NCBI GenBank assembly: GCA_015065045.1
Contig: SVRB01000006.1
Coordinates: 1-28,019, forward strand
DNA length: 28,019 nucleotides
Reading direction: 5' to 3'
From: Oscillospiraceae bacterium
GTDB lineage: Bacteria; Bacillota; Clostridia; Oscillospirales; CAG-272
Shown piece by piece: positions 22,211 to 28,019 of this stretch. Numbering within the stretch: position 1 is the first letter of the stretch; each line of letters opens with the position of its first letter. The notes under the pieces were generated by a model. That model was not told the DNA's origin. It made no database searches and saw nothing but the letters and a program-made list of their open reading frames with translations. The translations under genes were made by a program, and so were the position numbers.

Positions 22211-22213
22211 ATA

Positions 22214-23158
22214 TCAGGTATGTGTTCTGAGATATTCCGTAAGCTTCTTAACACCGGAAGAATTAAGGTGTACGCCGTCGGGGGATTCGGTCGAATCGAG
22301 CCACAACGTACCGTCAAGCTTAAGGAATGCTTCGGCTGTATTTACAAAGTAAATTCCGCGAGTTTTTGCTATGTCGAGCGCCGCTTCGTTAAACTCGGTC
22401 ATATGCTCATTATTAAGCCCGCCGCCGGAGTTCGAGTGATTTTTTGAAAGCGGGAATATAGCGTACATATAGATCGAAGCGTTAGGGTTAGCTGCCATTA
22501 TAGCGTCGATAAGCACTTCATAGTGGTGCTTATAGCTTGCTGTATTAAGCCAGTATTCATTAACTCCGAGACAAATATAGATCTTTTTAAACTCAGGGTG
22601 CTTTGCCAATGCCTGCACGACTGTATAATTTTGACCATTTTCTGTGATAAAATTATTATTCATCGCGGTAATAACGTTAAGCCCTTGATAAGCATAGAAC
22701 GTTGTGTTTTTTATGTCTCCGTAAAGCTGAATTCCCTGTGTTCTCGAGTCGCCTACAAACACAGCGTCAGCAAAATAGTCGTTATCAACTCTTGCCGATT
22801 CACTGACAGGATATTCCGATACGATAGGTCTACCCGTGTTTTCTACCGGCGGAGTCGGTGTAGGAGTAGGTGTTGAAGTCGGAGTCGGCTTCGGAGTAGT
22901 TTCGGGTGACTGAGTCGGAGTTGGATTGGGAGTTATCGTATCATTTATCGAATCGGTAGTGTCCGATGTATCATTCTCCGGAGATGCTGTGGGGGTAGGA
23001 GTTGGTGTTGCAGGGATGCCTTTTTCCGTATCATTAACGTTTGTATCTTCGGGAACATCTGTTTCTGTGCATCCGCTCGAAAAACAAGTAATAGCAACAA
23101 GAATTATTGCGGTGAGTATATACAAAATCAAGCGATTATTTTTCGTTTTTTTGGACAT
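22214..23158 (-). CDS. SGNH/GDSL-type hydrolase, probable lipoprotein
   Basis: A 314-residue exported protein. A basic N-terminus and hydrophobic segment (about 9-24) end in CFSSGC, so C30 could be a lipidated cysteine, although the -3 residue is serine and not the usual leucine. Residues about 40-105 are a low-complexity Thr-Pro-Ser-Glu linker typical of surface proteins. The catalytic domain follows: block I VFVGDSRT (133-140, Ser of GDS), block III-like LGVNEYW (197-203) and block V DGVHLNSSG (294-302, Asp-His). Such enzymes are esterases, often deacetylating polysaccharide or envelope sugars; the substrate is unknown. It is monocistronic, with its own promoter and terminator, next to the repeat island. 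Confidence 0.85.
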   Translation of the reverse strand: MSKKTKNNRLILYILTAIILVAITCFSSGCTETDVPEDTNVNDTEKGIPATPTPTPTASPENDTSDTTDSINDTITPNPTPTQSPETTPKPTPTSTPTPTPTPPVENTGRPIVSEYPVSESARVDNDYFADAVFVGDSRTQGIQLYGDIKNTTFYAYQGLNVITAMNNNFITENGQNYTVVQALAKHPEFKKIYICLGVNEYWLNTASYKHHYEVLIDAIMAANPNASIYMYAIFPLSKNHSNSGGGLNNEHMTEFNEAALDIAKTRGIYFVNTAEAFLKLDGTLWLDSTESPDGVHLNSSGVKKLTEYLRTHT

Positions 23159-23241
23159 TATAAGTTCTGCCTCCTTCTTAAAAACTTATATTCAAATATA
23201 GCAAGTATTTTTTGATATAATTTTATAAATAAAATCGTTTA

Positions 23242-23271
23242 ATTATATCACACGAAAAAATACAAATTCAA
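23242..23271 (-). promoter_or_regulatory. Probable sigma-A promoter of the SGNH lipoprotein gene
   Basis: On the minus strand TTGAAT (plus 23266-23271), an 18-base spacer and TATAAT (plus 23242-23247) lie about 85 bases upstream of the ATG. Confidence 0.6.
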
Positions 23272-23344
23272 TACATTTTATTCTTTTTTTCGACAAAAAA
23301 ATATTTTTGTAACATTTGCACCATTATCAAGTGTGATTTTGTTG

Positions 23345-23425
23345 CACAATTAACAAAAAACCAACGGCAACAAAACCTGCATTTTGTTAGCTGAGATACG
23401 TAATTTTACACAAGTTATGCCGTTG
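23345..23425 (-). ncRNA. Structured element with terminator-like end; candidate small RNA
   Basis: CAACGGCA (23362-23369) pairs perfectly with TGCCGTTG (23418-23425), enclosing a hairpin AACAAAA-N6-TTTTGTT (23369-23388) and about 29 unpaired bases. On the minus strand the closing arm is followed directly by GTTTTTTG, as in an intrinsic terminator. I do not recognise the structure as a known riboswitch family. A regulatory RNA, a leader attenuator or a plain terminator are all possible; transcription is not shown. Confidence 0.35.
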
Positions 23426-23463
23426 TTATAAGAATAGTTTTTTGTTGAAAATGGTCGTTTTGG

Positions 23464-23493
23464 TTGACAAAAGCCATCACTTTATTATATAAT
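23464..23493 (+). promoter_or_regulatory. Sigma-A promoter of the nucleotidyltransferase gene
   Basis: TTGACA (23464-23469), an 18-base spacer and TATAAT (23488-23493), both hexamers perfect, lie about 90 bases upstream of the ATG. The -10 region ATTATATAAT is palindromic and could also be read on the other strand. Confidence 0.8.
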
Positions 23494-23585
23494 AAGGTTT
23501 ATAATCGGGTGCTTGATTATAGAAAAATATTTAATAAATCGCGCTTGATAGTTAAAATGAGATTCAAACGAAGTGAGGAAATAAT

Positions 23586-24518
23586 ATGGAAAATCGTTAT
23601 ACAAAGCCTGCACTTATAATTATGGCTGCAGGAATGGGAAGCCGTTTTGGCGGTTTGAAACAGGTAACACCTCTCGGTCCTTCAGGAGAGCTTATTATTG
23701 ATTACTCGATCCACGATGCTATTGAAGCAGGTTTTGAAAGAGTTGTGTTTGTTATTAAGCACGAGATTGAAGACGTATTCAAGGAATTTATCGGCAATAG
23801 AATAGAAAAAGTTATCCAGACAGACTATGTTTTTCAGGAGTTGACAGAGCTTCCCGAAGGGTACACAGTTCCCGAGGGCAGAGTTAAGCCTTACGGAACG
23901 GCTCACGCAGTATGGTGCTGCCGTAACGTTGTAAAGGGGCCGTTTATGGTTATCAACTCAGACGACTATTACGGCAAGGATTGTTTTAAGCTTATCTACA
24001 ACTTTATTACAAACCCCGTAAACGATGGCATCAGACATTTGTGTATGGCAGGATATATTCTTGAAAACACACTTACGGAAAACGGTTCGGTATCGAGAGG
24101 CGTTTGCGAGATCGATGAAAACAATAAGATAATCGGTATTGCCGAGCGCACAAAGATCGAGATAAGAGACGGAAAGCCGATGTATACCGAGGATGACGGT
24201 AACAGTTGGACAGAGCTTGACAGAAACTCATACGTGTCGATGAACTGTTGGGGATATCCTGCGGGAATATTCGATATGTTTGACAAGGAGCTTCGAGTTT
24301 TCCTTAACAGACTTAACGAAAATCCCATGAAGGGCGAGTTTTATCTTCCCGTAATGGCTGATAAGATGACAAAAGAGGGAATTGCTGACATCACCGTGCT
24401 TCCCGTATCGGATAAGTGGTTTGGCGTAACCTACGCCGAGGATAAGCCCAAGGTTATGGCAGCGCTCAAAGACCTTGCCGACAAGGGTGTTTACGGCAAG
24501 AATGTTTGGGATAAATAA
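23586..24518 (+). CDS. Nucleotidyltransferase (NTP_transferase family, sugar-1-phosphate type)
   Basis: A 310-residue protein with the N-terminal nucleotide-binding signature IIMAAGMGSRFGGLKQ (11-26) of the NTP_transferase family and the metal-binding NSDDYYG (124-130). KPYGTAHAVW (101-110) fits the family's base/sugar-binding GTA region. It would join a sugar- or alcohol-phosphate to an NTP to give an NDP-activated precursor for envelope polysaccharide. It is not GlmU, as there is no left-handed beta-helix domain, and it differs from GalU length and motifs, so the substrate is left open. The start is ATG after GTGAGGA. A terminator-like hairpin separates it from the HAD gene. Confidence 0.82.
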   Translation: MENRYTKPALIIMAAGMGSRFGGLKQVTPLGPSGELIIDYSIHDAIEAGFERVVFVIKHEIEDVFKEFIGNRIEKVIQTDYVFQELTELPEGYTVPEGRVKPYGTAHAVWCCRNVVKGPFMVINSDDYYGKDCFKLIYNFITNPVNDGIRHLCMAGYILENTLTENGSVSRGVCEIDENNKIIGIAERTKIEIRDGKPMYTEDDGNSWTELDRNSYVSMNCWGYPAGIFDMFDKELRVFLNRLNENPMKGEFYLPVMADKMTKEGIADITVLPVSDKWFGVTYAEDKPKVMAALKDLADKGVYGKNVWDK

Positions 24519-24533
24519 TTAAGGATATTCTTT

Positions 24534-24569
24534 AAGGGAGATGCTTTTCTGTCGTAAAGTGTCTCCTTT
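24534..24569 (+). terminator. Probable terminator after the nucleotidyltransferase gene
   Basis: Arms 24534-24547 and 24556-24569 (AAGGGAGA/TCTCCTTT core with G-U wobble pairs, 14 pairs in all) form a hairpin 15 bases after the stop. The T-tract is short (TTTGCTT), so read-through into the HAD gene is possible. Confidence 0.5.
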
Positions 24570-24609
24570 GCTTATGATTATTATAATTTATGATTCAGGA
24601 GAATGAAAA

Positions 24610-25260
24610 ATGAGATATGATGCGGTCATATTTGACCTTGACGGAACGCTGCTTGATACGCTTGATGACCTTGCGGACAGTCTTAATCATACATTAAGAA
24701 AAAATAATATGCCCGAGAGAACAAGGGAAGAAGTCAGAGCTTTTGTTGGAAACGGAATAAGAAAGCTTATGGAAAGAGGAGTTCCGGCGGGAACGGAGGT
24801 TAGCGCGATAGATAAGGTTCACGCTGATTTTACGGAGCATTACAAGGTTCACTGTAACGATAAGACAAAGCCGTACGACAACGTTCTTGATATGTTGGCA
24901 AAATTGAAAAATAACGGTATAAAGCTTGCGGTGTTGTCAAACAAGGCGGATTATGCGGTTCAGGATTTGTGCAAGAGATATTTTGTTGGACTAATTGACG
25001 TAGCGGCAGGCGAGATTGACGGAATACCGAAAAAGCCTTCGCCCGATGGTGTTTACAGAGTGATTGACAAGCTCGGAGTTCAGGCTGAAAAATGTGTTTA
25101 CATAGGCGATTCTGACGTTGACGTTATAACTGCAAAGAATTCAAATATGGATTGCATAGCAGTTGACTGGGGCTTCAGAGACAAGGATGTTCTTGTTAAT
25201 GCCGGCGCTGACGTTATCGTTTCAACAGCAGATGCGCTTTTTGAGGAAATAGTTAAATAA
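24610..25260 (+). CDS. HAD-family phosphatase, phosphoglycolate phosphatase-like
   Basis: A 216-residue HAD subfamily IA hydrolase. Motif I is FDLDGTLLDT (nucleophile D9, acid/base D11), with a helical cap about 15-80, motif II in AVLSNKAD, motif III lysine in KKPSPDGV, and motif IV in YIGDSDVDV. The length and cap type match Gph/PpaX-type phosphatases that clear phosphoglycolate or act on small phosphates; the true substrate cannot be deduced. The start is ATG with AGGAG upstream. It follows the nucleotidyltransferase gene by 91 bases and is followed by a bidirectional terminator. Confidence 0.88.
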   Translation: MRYDAVIFDLDGTLLDTLDDLADSLNHTLRKNNMPERTREEVRAFVGNGIRKLMERGVPAGTEVSAIDKVHADFTEHYKVHCNDKTKPYDNVLDMLAKLKNNGIKLAVLSNKADYAVQDLCKRYFVGLIDVAAGEIDGIPKKPSPDGVYRVIDKLGVQAEKCVYIGDSDVDVITAKNSNMDCIAVDWGFRDKDVLVNAGADVIVSTADALFEEIVK

Positions 25261-25266
25261 AAAATA

Positions 25267-25298
25267 AAATCTCCCGTTATTTTACGGGAGATTTTTTT
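25267..25298 (+). terminator. Bidirectional rho-independent terminator
   Basis: Arms AAATCTCCCGT (25267-25277) and ACGGGAGATTT (25284-25294) around a 6-base loop, continuing into T. It lies between the convergent HAD phosphatase and lipid kinase genes and could serve both. Confidence 0.88.
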
Positions 25299-25299
25299 A

Positions 25300-26238
25300 T
25301 TATTCATTTGTTTCGATTTTTTCTTTTGGCGCGGGCCTGAAAATATTGATAGCACCTGCGTTATTTCTTATGTTTACCTTATCAAGCTTGCCGCCGAATT
25401 CGCCGTCAACAGTCCACTTAACAGCTTCCTCGCAGGTGATCGTAACGTTCTTCGTGTGGAAGAATGTTACCTGCTTTTCGCTGTTGTCAAGATTTGTAAG
25501 CTGAACGAAAATGTCAACGATATCGGTGGTGTTTTTCGGCATACGAACGAGTATGACTTCAAACGTTCCGTCGCTGAGGTCAACGTGCTTGGGATCGAAT
25601 TTATATACTCCGCCAACCGAGAGAGAGTTTGTGATTCCGACAAAGACGAACTCGCCGTCGATAGTCATTTCTTCGCTTTCTATCTTCATATACATAGGCT
25701 TGATCTCGTTGAGAGATTTTATGCCCTCAAGTATGTATGCCATATGTCCGAGAGAGTTTTTGAGGTTCTGAGGGGTAGCGTATGAAGTGCTTGTGAAAGC
25801 GCCGCACGATGCGATATAGTTAAAATATCGTGTGTTATTGAAAACGCCTACGTCGTTAGGTAATGCTTGGTTTTCAATAATCGTTTTTGCGGCTTCAAGC
25901 GGTGTTTTCGGAATACGGAGAGTATCTGCAAGGTCATTTGTTGTACCTGCAGGAATAAATCCCAAGGGGGGTCTATCCTCGGGCTTAAGTGTCATAAGTC
26001 CGGAGACTATCTCGTTTAAGGTACCATCGCCGCCGCACGAAATTATGCGGTCAAAACGAGGGCCGTATTCTTTTGCAAACTCGGTTGCATCTCCGCCTTT
26101 TGTGGTCATCATTACCGTGGGCTCAAAGCCGGAGTCGGAAAAAAGCTTTATTACTTTAAAAAAATCATTTTTAATCGTCATTTTACCTGAAGTGGGGTTG
26201 ACGATAAACAATACTTTTTCTCTGTTTGGTAGACTCAT
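25300..26238 (-). CDS. Diacylglycerol/lipid kinase (DagK catalytic domain, YegS/DgkB type)
   Basis: A 312-residue soluble lipid kinase. VLFIVNPTSGK (9-19) and IISCGGDGTLNEIVSGL (65-81) are the DAGK nucleotide-binding motifs; IPAGTTNDLADTL follows and the C-terminal beta-domain includes VKWTVDGEFGG. In Firmicutes the DgkB branch phosphorylates diacylglycerol released during lipoteichoic-acid synthesis, returning it to phosphatidate; other members use related lipids, so dgkB is only one possibility. The start is ATG with AGAGGAA upstream. It lies downstream of clpX but is separated from it by a hairpin terminator, so it may be independently transcribed. Confidence 0.9.
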   Translation of the reverse strand: MSLPNREKVLFIVNPTSGKMTIKNDFFKVIKLFSDSGFEPTVMMTTKGGDATEFAKEYGPRFDRIISCGGDGTLNEIVSGLMTLKPEDRPPLGFIPAGTTNDLADTLRIPKTPLEAAKTIIENQALPNDVGVFNNTRYFNYIASCGAFTSTSYATPQNLKNSLGHMAYILEGIKSLNEIKPMYMKIESEEMTIDGEFVFVGITNSLSVGGVYKFDPKHVDLSDGTFEVILVRMPKNTTDIVDIFVQLTNLDNSEKQVTFFHTKNVTITCEEAVKWTVDGEFGGKLDKVNIRNNAGAINIFRPAPKEKIETNE

Positions 26239-26261
26239 AATAAAATTCCTCTTTGCAAAGA

Positions 26262-26310
26262 TAAAAAAACAAACAACACCCGCTCGTAAAGCTTCACGTA
26301 GGGTGTTGTT
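26262..26310 (-). terminator. Rho-independent terminator of clpX
   Basis: Arms AACAACACCC (26272-26281) and GGGTGTTGTT (26301-26310) enclose a smaller near-palindrome around AAGCTT. The minus strand continues into a T-rich run (A-run at plus 26264-26270); Ts also follow on the + strand. Confidence 0.82.
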
Positions 26311-26344
26311 TTTTGTTACTCTGCAGTTTTTTGTCTGTTCACCC

Positions 26345-27607
26345 TTAGGCTTTAAGTATATATTTTGGGCTATCCAGTTTTTTTACTGTGTCTTCTGTAA
26401 TTGTAACGGTATCAATATCGTTTCTCGAGGGTACGTCGTACATAATGTCAGTCATAAATCCTTCCATTATAGAACGCAAGCCTCTTGCGCCGATATTTCG
26501 TTCAATAGCCAATTTAGCTATCTCGTCAAGCGCCTTTTCGTCAAATTCGAGCTTAACCTTATCCATCTCAAACAGCTTTTGATACTGTTTTACGAGAGAG
26601 TTCTTAGGCTCTTTCAAAATTCTGACTAAAGCGTCGCTGTCGAGCTCTTCAAGTCCCACAATAACGGGGAGACGTCCGACAAGCTCGGGAATAATACCGT
26701 ATTTTACTATATCGTGAGAAACAACGTCTTTGTAGAGATTATGCTTCTTTTTTTCTTCTTTAGTTTGAATATTGCTTCCGAAACCGATAAGCTGATTGCC
26801 GGCTCTCTTTTCGATAATATCGGTAAGTCCGTCAAAGGCTCCGCCGCAGATAAAGAGGATATTTTCGGTATTGATCTGAATAAATTCTTGGTTCGGGTGC
26901 TTTCTTCCGCCCTGAGGAGGAACGTTTGAAACAGTACCCTCAAGAATCTTCAACAATGCCTGCTGAACGCCCTCGCCCGAAACGTCACGGGTTATCGAAC
27001 GGTTTTCGCTTCTTCTTGAGATCTTATCAATTTCGTCAATATAAATAATTCCTTTTTCAGCCAATTCTATGTCGTAATCAGCCGCCTGAATAAGTCGTAA
27101 CAAAATGTTTTCGACGTCTTCGCCGACGTAACCCGCTTCAGTAAGGGTTGTCGCATCAGCGATGGCAAAAGGAACCTTAAGTGTCTTTGCGAGTGTCTGA
27201 GCGAGAAAAGTCTTACCTACACCGGTAGGGCCGAGAAGCAACACGTTGCTCTTTTGAATATCAACGGAGTCCTTCTTTTTTGAGTTTTCCTTGCTCAAAA
27301 TTCTCTTATAATGGTTATAAACGGACACGGAAAGAACCTTCTTTGCGTCATCCTGACCTATAACGTATTCGTCGAGAGTTTGTTTGATCTGTTGCGGCTT
27401 GGGTAAAGTTTTAAGCGACAGCTTATCGCCCTTACCGGAATAAGCCTTGTGGTCATCAATTATTCTTCCGCAGGTTTCTATACAGTCGTTACAAATGAAC
27501 GCTCCCTCTAAGATAGGGGAAGGAATAAGAAACTCAACAGAGTCTTCGTCTCTGCCGCAGAAAGAACAACGAATGACTTCGTTTATCTTGCCGTCGTTAT
27601 TTTCCAT
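26345..27607 (-). CDS. clpX: ATP-dependent Clp protease ATPase subunit ClpX
   Basis: A 420-residue AAA+ unfoldase of standard length. The N-terminal zinc-binding domain has C14-x2-C17 and C39-x2-C42. Walker A is GPTGVGKT (126-133), Walker B IIYIDEIDKI, and the pore-loop/ClpP-contact region IGFGSNI is the IGF-type loop that docks on ClpP; the sensor-2 domain contains IGARGLRSI. It unfolds tagged or native substrates and feeds them to ClpP. The gene starts 21 bases after clpP on the same strand, so they form a clpP-clpX operon. The start is ATG with AAGGGA upstream. Confidence 0.97.
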   Translation of the reverse strand: MENNDGKINEVIRCSFCGRDEDSVEFLIPSPILEGAFICNDCIETCGRIIDDHKAYSGKGDKLSLKTLPKPQQIKQTLDEYVIGQDDAKKVLSVSVYNHYKRILSKENSKKKDSVDIQKSNVLLLGPTGVGKTFLAQTLAKTLKVPFAIADATTLTEAGYVGEDVENILLRLIQAADYDIELAEKGIIYIDEIDKISRRSENRSITRDVSGEGVQQALLKILEGTVSNVPPQGGRKHPNQEFIQINTENILFICGGAFDGLTDIIEKRAGNQLIGFGSNIQTKEEKKKHNLYKDVVSHDIVKYGIIPELVGRLPVIVGLEELDSDALVRILKEPKNSLVKQYQKLFEMDKVKLEFDEKALDEIAKLAIERNIGARGLRSIMEGFMTDIMYDVPSRNDIDTVTITEDTVKKLDSPKYILKA

Positions 27608-27628
27608 TTGTGTATATCCCTTCGGAAA

Positions 27629-28019
27629 TTAAAGCTTTTTTGTAATAACCTTGTCAATGAGGCCGTAATTCAAAGCCTCTTCAGCAGACATAAAGTTATC
27701 TCTTTCGGTGTCGCGCTCAATTTTTTCAATAGGCTGACCCGTAACGTCAGAAAGGATCGAGTTAAGCTTTTCGCGGATCTTAATAATTCTGTCAGCGTGG
27801 ATCTTGATATCCGTAGCCTGACCCTGCATACCGCCGAGAGGCTGATGGATCATAATTTCGCTATTAGGGAGTGCGCATCTCTTACCCTTTGCGCCTGCGG
27901 AAAGTAGGAATGCTCCCATGCTTGCCGCCATACCTACGCAAATGGTAGAAACGTCGCATTTAATGTAGTTCATAGTATCATAAATAGCCATTCCGGCGGT
28001 AATTGAACCGCCGGGGCTG
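27629..28019 (-). CDS. clpP: ATP-dependent Clp protease proteolytic subunit ClpP (5' truncated)
   Basis: The frame stays open to the window edge; 130 residues of about 195 are visible. The fragment begins SPGGSITAGMAIYDTM, has the nucleophile serine in GMAASMGAFLL, the catalytic histidine in IMIHQPLGG, and the catalytic aspartate in the ERDTERDNFMSAEEA region. It forms the two-ring tetradecameric serine peptidase that partners with ClpX. The N-terminus lies beyond the right edge. An internal ATG at 27991 is not the true start. Confidence 0.95.
   Translation of the reverse strand, partial: SPGGSITAGMAIYDTMNYIKCDVSTICVGMAASMGAFLLSAGAKGKRCALPNSEIMIHQPLGGMQGQATDIKIHADRIIKIREKLNSILSDVTGQPIEKIERDTERDNFMSAEEALNYGLIDKVITKKL

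Larger units (their letters stand above)
21409..22213. other. 805-base non-coding region: gdpP leader plus repeat island
   Basis: No credible gene lies here. The first 150 bases hold the gdpP ribosome binding site and promoter and then AT-rich DNA. From about 21566 to 22166 the region is a series of short GC-rich palindromic repeat units, listed separately, separated by AT-rich spacers. The last 40 bases hold the terminator of the SGNH lipoprotein gene. Open frames in this region read through the repeats and give arginine/proline-rich peptides with no ribosome binding sites, so I do not call them. Confidence 0.8.
23159..23585. other. 427-base divergent intergenic region
   Basis: It holds the ribosome binding site and promoter of the SGNH gene (minus), the promoter of the nucleotidyltransferase gene (+), and between them a long-range stem with an internal hairpin (23345-23425). 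The rest is AT-rich, including a run of A/T at 23270-23310. No coding frame is supported. Confidence 0.75.

Noticed and set aside
22850..23020. Tandem-like GGAGTCGGTG/GTAGGAGT repeats resembling a repeat array
   Set aside because: This is the coding sequence of the Thr-Pro-rich linker of the SGNH lipoprotein; there are no spacers or fixed unit as in CRISPR.
25832..26629. 265-codon open frame on + opposite the lipid kinase and clpX
   Set aside because: It is antisense to two well-identified genes, spans their terminator, has no ribosome binding site and no family resemblance.
1..28019. Noc binding sites (CCCGGG-centred palindromes)
   Set aside because: No CCCGGG core was found on reading the window, so the Noc assignment rests on protein residues and synteny only.

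Overview
The window looks like a chromosomal segment of a low-to-moderate GC (about 40% by eye) Gram-positive bacterium of the Clostridia, probably a gut Oscillospirales/Ruminococcaceae-type lineage. The evidence is conserved Firmicutes gene neighbourhoods (gdpP-rplI-dnaB, tilS-hpt-ftsH, mnmG-rsmG-noc-soj-spo0J, clpP-clpX), strong AGGAGG-type ribosome binding sites, near-consensus sigma-A promoters, and an intergenic patchwork of short palindromic repeats of a kind I associate with gut Clostridia. The taxon is inferred. No rRNA, tRNA, CRISPR array, phage or insertion-sequence gene was seen.

Layout. (1) 1-630: 3' part of a YmdB-type phosphodiesterase gene on + and a bidirectional terminator. 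(2) 699-4131, minus: a three-gene operon of a PlsC-like acyltransferase, a GT8 glycosyltransferase and a fused GT8-acyltransferase, joined by stop/start overlaps and probably making a membrane glycolipid. A membrane-anchored XRE regulator (4395-5003, +) is divergent from it, and both promoters and two inverted repeats lie in the 0.26 kb between them. (3) 5094-8146, minus: soj-spo0J, a two-TM protein and a MORN-repeat membrane protein, driven by a perfect TTGACA-17-TATAAT promoter. (4) 8256-8357: three perfect parS sites. (5) 8362-9216: a second ParB paralogue with Noc-type DNA-specificity residues. (6) 9429-13361, minus: mnmM, rlmH, a small membrane protein, mnmG and rsmG, an RNA-modification operon. 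(7) 13437-21408, minus: gdpP, rplI, dnaB, tilS, hpt and ftsH, tightly spaced. (8) 21409-22213: non-coding island of MITE-like palindromic repeats. (9) 22214-23158, minus: SGNH-hydrolase lipoprotein. (10) 23159-23585: divergent intergenic region with a structured, terminator-like element. (11) 23586-25260, +: sugar-phosphate nucleotidyltransferase and HAD phosphatase. (12) 25300-28019, minus: DAGK-family lipid kinase, then clpX and the 3' part of clpP.

Most genes in the core are transcribed leftwards and belong to families usually near oriC in Firmicutes. Together with the parS cluster this suggests an origin-proximal region with the origin to the right of the window, though no oriC was recognised. 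The core combines replication (DnaB), segregation and nucleoid occlusion (Soj, Spo0J, parS, Noc), translation and RNA modification (MnmG, MnmM, RsmG, RlmH, TilS, bL9), c-di-AMP turnover (GdpP) and proteostasis (FtsH, ClpXP). The least ordinary parts are the GT8/acyltransferase operon, the MORN protein in the segregation operon, the phased parS array, the unidentified structured element at 23362-23425 and the repeat island.
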